The notes beneath the pieces are model-generated. The model was not told the DNA's origin. It saw only the letters and a program-made list of their open reading frames with translations, and searched no databases. A stretch of 10,515 bases of DNA from Alistipes sp. (lineage in GTDB: Bacteria; Bacteroidota; Bacteroidia; Bacteroidales; Rikenellaceae): assembly GCA_017391665.1 (NCBI GenBank), contig JAFOXS010000181.1:1-10515 (forward strand). Direction: 5' to 3'. Below, piece after piece: positions 6,672-10,515 of this stretch (positions are counted from its first letter, which is position 1; every line of letters begins with the position of its first letter). Made by a program: the position numbers and the translations under genes.

Positions 6672-8033
6672 TTAGTTTTCCTCTGAATTATCCGAATATG
6701 TATCACCCGAAAGCTTGTCGAGCGACACCTTGTTGATCAAATAGTTATAAATAGCATTTGAGCGTGAGAGCTCAGCCTGCGTATATGCCAGCTGTGAGTT
6801 GTCGATCTCGACGAGCGTACCGCTACCAACCTCATAACGCTTAACGGCAATGTCATATCCGCGCTTTGCCTGCGAGATGGTCTGCGATGCAGCGTGATAC
6901 TGCTTCAGGTTGGTCTGCATGCTGCTGTAGTAAGACATGGCAGCCATACGCAACTGACGCTCAGCATCCTCGCGCTGCAGCTGCATCTTTGCAAGATCGA
7001 TCTTAGCCTGGTTGATAGCTGCACGACGCTTACCGCCCGAGAAGATAGGAACATTGAGGCTGAAAGCTGCAGTCGATGAGCCCATCCAGTTGAAGTTCGA
7101 TATCTTCATGGTCTCATCCATGGCAGTCCACTGATAGTTGATCGAACCTGCCAGAGTAGGAAGGTTGGCCGCACGCTGAATCTTCAGGTTCTGCGTAAGC
7201 ATGCGCTCCTGGATATCCAACTGCTTAAGTGTACTGTTATTTACAAGGCCGTTCTGCGAGTCAATCTGAGCTGACATCTGTGCCTCATAGTCTGCAAGTG
7301 TACCGGCGCAGTCGACCAACACATCGAGATCCATACCCAGCAGAGCCTTGAGCTGCCACAAAGCCAGAGCAATGGTATTCTCGGCATTGAAGACATTGGG
7401 CTCGGCATTTGCCACATTTACCTGCGAACGGATGAAGTCGTACTCCGACACCTGACCTACTGAGTAACGCTTCTCGACAATCTTGTGATTCTCGGCAGCG
7501 TTATCATATACACGCTTATATACCTCGTATGAATCCTTTGCCAGCAAGACCTGATAGAAGGCCTTTGACACCTGCTCGATCATGTCGATGCGTGACGAGC
7601 GAGCCTGCTCAACGGCCAGCTCAACATCCATACCCGAGAGTTTGAGCGACTTCCACAACTGCGCATTGATAAAAGGCATTGCAGCAGAGAAACCACCGGC
7701 CATAGTATTGGTTGTACCCATCTTAACGGTCTGACCCATGATGTGGAACGAGGGCTTCTCAATATAGCGCTGATATGATGCCGAGGCAGAGATCTCGGGC
7801 CACAAAGCGGCATAGGTTCCCTTCTTGGCATACTTCTTTGCCTGGATAGTCTGATCGGCAATCTGCACCGTAGGACTCTCACTGAGGGCAATCTTCAACG
7901 CATCGTCGAGCGTGAGCACCAAAGCGCCCTGCTGCGACGAGGCTGCAGCCCCAGCATTCTCTTGCGCCATTGCAGGCACCGAAGTCACGCAGATGAGCGT
8001 GAGCAACGTAAAAAAGAGATTCTTCAGTTTCAT
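6672..8033 (-). CDS. TolC-family outer-membrane efflux channel
   Basis: The 453-residue protein has a signal peptide (residues 1-23, cleavage after AMA) with no lipobox. It has the two-repeat architecture of outer-membrane efflux proteins. Repeat 1 begins at about residue 40 (LTLDDALKIALSESPTVQIA), with long helices, a beta segment near IKAxx-type Tyr/Phe-rich strands at about 82-120, and NAEPNVFNAENTIALALWQLKALLG. Repeat 2 begins near 255 and contains NVPIFSGGKRRAAINQAKIDL and the closing helix KRYEVGSGTLVEIDNSQLAYTQAE. Length fits the family (about 420-480). Three copies would form the outer-membrane barrel and periplasmic tunnel of the pump. The gene is 38 nt after the TetR gene through an AT-rich spacer in which I see neither a terminator nor a TAnnTTTG box, so it should be expressed from the regulator's promoter. 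Confidence 0.95.
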   Translation of the reverse strand: MKLKNLFFTLLTLICVTSVPAMAQENAGAAASSQQGALVLTLDDALKIALSESPTVQIADQTIQAKKYAKKGTYAALWPEISASASYQRYIEKPSFHIMGQTVKMGTTNTMAGGFSAAMPFINAQLWKSLKLSGMDVELAVEQARSSRIDMIEQVSKAFYQVLLAKDSYEVYKRVYDNAAENHKIVEKRYSVGQVSEYDFIRSQVNVANAEPNVFNAENTIALALWQLKALLGMDLDVLVDCAGTLADYEAQMSAQIDSQNGLVNNSTLKQLDIQERMLTQNLKIQRAANLPTLAGSINYQWTAMDETMKISNFNWMGSSTAAFSLNVPIFSGGKRRAAINQAKIDLAKMQLQREDAERQLRMAAMSYYSSMQTNLKQYHAASQTISQAKRGYDIAVKRYEVGSGTLVEIDNSQLAYTQAELSRSNAIYNYLINKVSLDKLSGDTYSDNSEEN

Positions 8034-8071
8034 ACTAATTGTAATTTAAGTAATAATTAAGTTATCTATTT

Positions 8072-8737
8072 TTATTCTTTATTCTGCTTTGCTTTGCGGC
8101 GCTCCTCGAGTGTCAGCGGGCGAGGGCTTCGCGAGAGTATCTGGTCGATAATCTCACGACCACGCTCGGATGCTATACCTCGCAAGAAGTTGATGAGCAT
8201 CGCTGAAAAGGCCTCCTCGCGGGTGATCTCATCGGGGATTACCGCCGTATTCTCGTAGAGCAACGTCTGCATCGTATTGAAAAACAAGCGGGTCATAAGC
8301 TCCACATCAACCGAGGGGTCCAGCTCGCCATTGGCCATCGAGTAGTCCAGCACACACTGCAAACCCGCAAAACTCTGCTCAATATGACAACGGCTCAATC
8401 GCTCATGGATTGCGGGGTAGAACTTTTTCAGGTTTATTGCCATTCGCTTATCCACCTCCAGCATCACACCGCCGTTAAGCAAGGCGTATGAGCAGGCAAG
8501 CAACTGCTCGATTCCCGTATCATAATGGCCGAGCGACGAGAGTATCTCCTTGGCTCGATGCTCCGAATGGTACCTTGCGCTTTCGTAGATAAGTTCCTCC
8601 TTATCGCCAAACATTTCGTAGAGTGTACGCTTCGACATTCCGAGTGACTGAGCCACATCGTCCATACGAACCGACTTAACTCCCAGCGTTACAACCATTT
8701 GGGCAACATGTGCTACTATTTTTTCCCTTTGCGTCAT
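8072..8737 (-). CDS. TetR/AcrR-family transcriptional regulator of the efflux operon
   Basis: The 221-residue protein has an N-terminal TetR helix-turn-helix at about residues 5-50: KSVRMDDVAQSLGMSKRTLY, then EMFGDKEELI, the canonical TetR recognition-helix phrase. The remaining 170 residues are helical and variable, as expected of a ligand-binding and dimerisation domain, and the C-terminal tail is basic (EERRKAKQNKE). As the first gene of the operon it is transcribed with the pump it probably represses, giving negative autoregulation that is relieved when a pump substrate binds. Palindromic sequence over its own promoter (8766-8822) is the likely operator. ATG at 8737 is preceded by an A-rich leader with no Shine-Dalgarno, and the HTH falls at the normal distance from this start. 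The inducer cannot be told from sequence. Confidence 0.93.
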   Translation of the reverse strand: MTQREKIVAHVAQMVVTLGVKSVRMDDVAQSLGMSKRTLYEMFGDKEELIYESARYHSEHRAKEILSSLGHYDTGIEQLLACSYALLNGGVMLEVDKRMAINLKKFYPAIHERLSRCHIEQSFAGLQCVLDYSMANGELDPSVDVELMTRLFFNTMQTLLYENTAVIPDEITREEAFSAMLINFLRGIASERGREIIDQILSRSPRPLTLEERRKAKQNKE

Positions 8738-8759
8738 CTTTTTGTCTTTATTTCCAAGG

Positions 8760-8790
8760 CAAATATACGCACTGAAAACTAAAAAACAAA
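8760..8790 (-). promoter_or_regulatory. Main promoter of the TetR-RND operon
   Basis: On the minus strand a -33 TTTG (8790-8787) is followed by exactly 19 nt and then TATATTTG (8767-8760), the ideal Bacteroidetes sigma-AB architecture. Transcription should start near 8753-8755, which leaves a leader of only about 16-18 nt before the ATG at 8737. Confidence 0.85.
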
Positions 8791-8822
8791 AAAAGTTTTC
8801 AGGTTTTCGAGTTTTGTGCGTA
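8766..8822. promoter_or_regulatory. Putative TetR operator: nested inverted repeats over the -33 box
   Basis: Perfect 9-nt arms CTGAAAACT (8772-8780) and AGTTTTCAG (8794-8802) flank the -33 TTTG, so the dyad axis falls on it. A second, wider pair, TACGCAC (8766-8772) and GTGCGTA (8816-8822), abuts the -7 box on one side; inside it AAAACT (8775-8780) again pairs with AGTTTT (8810-8815). The right arm region is also an 8-nt tandem: GTTTTCAG, GTTTTCGA, GTTTTGTG (8795-8818). A bound TetR dimer or pair of dimers here would block RNA polymerase. Operator function is inferred from geometry and from the adjacent TetR gene. Confidence 0.6.
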
Positions 8823-8871
8823 TTTTTTATCCAAAATGACCAAAACCAAACATTGCCGCTTTATGGAGATG

Positions 8872-8879
8872 CAAATATA
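8872..8879 (-). promoter_or_regulatory. Possible distal promoter -7 box of the efflux operon
   Basis: The minus strand reads TATATTTG, a perfect -7 consensus, 135 nt upstream of the TetR start. The -33 position about 19 nt upstream reads TGTG rather than TTTG, so strength is uncertain. A transcript from here would run through the operator repeats, which could then form RNA structure or be blocked by bound repressor. Confidence 0.3.
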
Positions 8880-9123
8880 TAAAATCGCATTCTATCCACA
8901 TGACACGATTGTACATATAATTAAACCAAAAGTATCAGCGCTCCATACCAGTGCACATATAGACCAAAATATAGCTCCTGCGAGTATTCTCCTACACTAT
9001 TGACATACGTCTGCACCCACTCTTTTATAACACACATAACGTAAATTCGCTTAAAAAATTGGGCTCGCAGATATTTTTAACGAAAAATATATTAATTTCA
9101 CACATCAGAAACAAACTACAACG

Positions 9124-9561
9124 ATGATCGAGCTGGTTACACACTACGATGAGCAACTCATCACTCCAATACGTTCGCTGCTCAGCCAACTGACGCAGCA
9201 ACCCATAATATTTGGCGAGGAGGAGTTGCGGGCCTTGATTGCCAATAACGCCTCACATCTATTTATTATGCGCGAGCAGGACGAGGTGGTTGGCATGCTT
9301 ACCGTGGGAACATACCTCTCCCCTACTGGCCGCAAGGCGTGGGTGGAGGACGTAGTAGTTGATATTGCCTGCCGCTCGCGCGGCTATGGCCGAGCGCTTA
9401 TCAGCCACGCCATACGCTTCTGCGAAGAGCATCTTGCGCCCTGCACACTGATGCTTACCTCGAACCCACAGCGCGAGGCCGCCAACGCCCTCTACCGCAC
9501 AAGTGGATTTGAACAGAAGATAACCAACGTATATAAACTCAACTGCCCACACCATGAATAG
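9124..9561 (+). CDS. GNAT-family N-acetyltransferase
   Basis: The 145-residue single-domain enzyme fits the GNAT family (about 140-160). Residues 45-63 (HLFIMREQDEVVGMLTVGT) form the central strands. Residues 73-81 (WVEDVVVDI) are strand beta4, followed by motif A RSRGYGRAL at 84-92, the acetyl-CoA pyrophosphate-binding R-x-x-G-x-G/A loop. Motif B is NPQREAANALYRTSGFE (114-130), with Y124 in the usual position of the general-acid Tyr. It should transfer an acetyl group from acetyl-CoA to an amine in the cytoplasm; the substrate cannot be told from sequence. There is no Shine-Dalgarno before the ATG. Its 3' end overlaps the next gene by 8 nt, which points to translational coupling with the exported hydrolase. 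Confidence 0.92.
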   Translation: MIELVTHYDEQLITPIRSLLSQLTQQPIIFGEEELRALIANNASHLFIMREQDEVVGMLTVGTYLSPTGRKAWVEDVVVDIACRSRGYGRALISHAIRFCEEHLAPCTLMLTSNPQREAANALYRTSGFEQKITNVYKLNCPHHE

Positions 9562-10456
9562 AAAGACATTTCTCAAGACAACTGCCGCCTCGATGCTCGC
9601 CGTAGGAGCCCAGGGCGTACATGCAAATATCTTCGACGCCGCACCCGCCACAGGGCTCAAGGTTCGTTTTCTGGGAACAGGTGCAGCCGATTGGAATGGT
9701 CGTGATGAGCGAGGCGAACTGCGACATCTGTCGAGCATACTGATGGATGACAGAATCTTCATCGACCTTACGGCTGGAAACCTTGAGATGATACCCGCTG
9801 AGGCACATCCCGACACTATCTTCTACACCCACTCGCATGGCGACCACTACCACCCCGCATCGGCACTACGCGCCGGCGTGAAACGCGTATATCTTGGTCA
9901 GACATGGTTCGACATTGCCAAGGGTGATTTTCAGCGTGCTGCCAAGGAGTTGCAGTTGCCTATGCCGGAGATTATCCCTGTATATGTAGGACAAAAGGTG
10001 AGCGTTGGCGACATAGCCATCACACCGCTGCCCGCCAGCCACGCCACGGGTTATATTTTCGAGCAGACGCTGATGTATCTTGTCGAAAAGCAGGGCGTGC
10101 GCCTGATCTATGCTACCGACACGGGCGGCATACCCGCCGTAGCGGCACGTCTGGCAGGTATCGACGCTCACGAACGTCCAGGCAACCCCATCACTGCACT
10201 TATCATGGAGGCCACGATGGGTATTGGCTACGACGATGATTTCCGCTCCTACACCCACACCAGCGTAGCGGGCGTAGAGCGCATCGTGCGCATATTGGAG
10301 AAGACCAAGCGTTACACCCCCGCCGAGGGTCAGCCTGTATATCTCACCCACATGGCTCGCACGCTGCATGGCACGCAGGCTGAGCTGGATGCCTCATTGC
10401 CGAGTCCCCTGCGCGCAGCTCGTGATGGCGAGGAGGTAATATTTAAAGTAAAATAG
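9554..10456 (+). CDS. Exported metallo-beta-lactamase-fold hydrolase
   Basis: The 300-residue protein has an N-terminal export signal (NRKTFLKTTAASMLAVGAQGVHA) resembling a Tat signal, but with Arg-Lys in place of the twin Arg. The mature part is an MBL fold: FLGTGAADWNG (39-49) opens the domain. The metal motif THSHGDH gives H93, H95, D97 and H98; further ligands are likely H163 (ASHATG), D189 (ATDTGG) and H266 (LTHMA). This ligand set fits a di-metal hydrolase close to the RNase Z/PhnP-like branch, but export argues against RNA processing and suggests a small phosphoester, lactone or similar periplasmic substrate. The gene overlaps the GNAT gene by 8 nt and precedes another exported protein by 5 nt. 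The acetyltransferase is cytoplasmic and this enzyme exported, so a shared pathway is inference only. Confidence 0.9.
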   Translation: MNRKTFLKTTAASMLAVGAQGVHANIFDAAPATGLKVRFLGTGAADWNGRDERGELRHLSSILMDDRIFIDLTAGNLEMIPAEAHPDTIFYTHSHGDHYHPASALRAGVKRVYLGQTWFDIAKGDFQRAAKELQLPMPEIIPVYVGQKVSVGDIAITPLPASHATGYIFEQTLMYLVEKQGVRLIYATDTGGIPAVAARLAGIDAHERPGNPITALIMEATMGIGYDDDFRSYTHTSVAGVERIVRILEKTKRYTPAEGQPVYLTHMARTLHGTQAELDASLPSPLRAARDGEEVIFKVK

Positions 10457-10461
10457 CTACT

Positions 10462-10515
10462 ATGAAACAGAGAGTATTTATCTGCCTTTGGCTCATTGTC
10501 GCAGCCATCAGCAGC
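10462..10515 (+). CDS. Start of an exported protein, cut by the right edge
   Basis: An ATG 5 nt after the hydrolase stop opens 18 codons that run off the window: MKQRVFICLWLIVAAISS. The basic start and long hydrophobic core are the beginning of a signal peptide, so the product is probably exported. The tight spacing places it in the same operon as the GNAT and MBL genes. Nothing of the mature protein is visible, so no function is proposed. Confidence 0.75.
   Translation, partial: MKQRVFICLWLIVAAISS

Larger units (their letters stand above)
8738..9123. other. 386-nt divergent intergenic region
   Basis: This gene-free, AT-rich region separates the leftward efflux operon from the rightward GNAT cluster. 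Its left third holds the operon promoter and operator repeats (8760-8822) and a second TATATTTG on the minus strand (8879-8872). The middle (about 8890-9040) shows no convincing ORF, hairpin or RNA motif. The right end must carry the promoter for the acetyltransferase gene; the nearest candidate is TATTTTTA at 9072-9079, which matches TAnnTTTG except at the last base and has no clear -33 box. Confidence 0.6.

Noticed and set aside
8034..8071. Separate promoter or terminator between the TetR and TolC genes
   Set aside because: The 38-nt AT-rich spacer contains neither a TAnnTTTG box on the minus strand nor a GC-containing hairpin with a T tract.
9000..9031. TTGACA with a downstream TATAAC, resembling an E. 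coli sigma-70 promoter
   Set aside because: The spacing (20 nt) is poor for sigma-70, and Bacteroidetes primary sigma factors use TTTG/TAnnTTTG; it is probably a chance match in AT-rich DNA.
9259..10369. Minus-strand ORFs opposite the GNAT and MBL genes
   Set aside because: Both plus-strand proteins carry intact family motifs; the opposite frames show none and are explained by GC-biased codon positions.
1..10515. CRISPR arrays, insertion sequences, toxin-antitoxin or phage-defence modules
   Set aside because: I saw no spaced repeat arrays, transposase motifs, long terminal inverted repeats or nuclease/toxin signatures.

Overview
The window looks like chromosomal DNA from an anaerobic gut member of the Bacteroidales. 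A Rikenellaceae/Alistipes-like source is plausible but not proven. The grounds are Bacteroidetes-type -7 boxes (TAnnTTTG), starts with weak or absent Shine-Dalgarno sequences, Bacteroidetes-style exported proteins, a TonB-receptor plug of the Bacteroidetes outer-membrane beta-barrel family, and an RND efflux operon of Bacteroidales layout. GC content is moderate, with AT-rich intergenic stretches.

Layout. Positions 1-269 are AT-rich and hold only a doubtful minus-strand ORF running off the edge, a short direct repeat and the tRNA promoter. A tRNA-Arg(ACG) follows at 270-343, with a strong intrinsic terminator. A minus-strand TonB-dependent receptor remnant (521-1333) keeps its signal peptide and plug but has lost nearly all of its barrel. 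Next on the minus strand is a 180-aa exported protein of unknown function (1506-2048), with its own terminator.

The centre of the window is a five-gene minus-strand operon between about 8737 and 2191. In order of transcription it encodes a TetR-family regulator, a TolC-type outer-membrane factor, a lipoprotein membrane-fusion protein, a 1033-aa RND transporter, and a 101-aa PII-like protein that follows the pump with a 2-nt gap. It starts at a near-ideal Bacteroidetes promoter (TTTG, 19 nt, TATATTTG). That promoter is overlapped by inverted and direct repeats that look like the TetR operator, and the operon ends at a hairpin with a nine-T tract. The expected logic is a tripartite drug or toxic-compound efflux pump that is autorepressed through the TetR protein. 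The PII-like protein is a candidate post-translational sensor or modulator of the pump.

Divergent from the operon, across a 386-nt gene-free region, a plus-strand cluster encodes a GNAT acetyltransferase, an exported metallo-beta-lactamase-fold hydrolase overlapping it by 8 nt, and the first 18 codons of a further exported protein that runs off the right edge.

The best leads for novelty are the PII-like gene in the pump operon, the structured operator, a tRNA-Arg with an apparently compensated A19-U56 tertiary pair, and the truncated receptor joined to an unexplained GC-rich segment. No CRISPR array, IS element, phage module or defence island was recognised.
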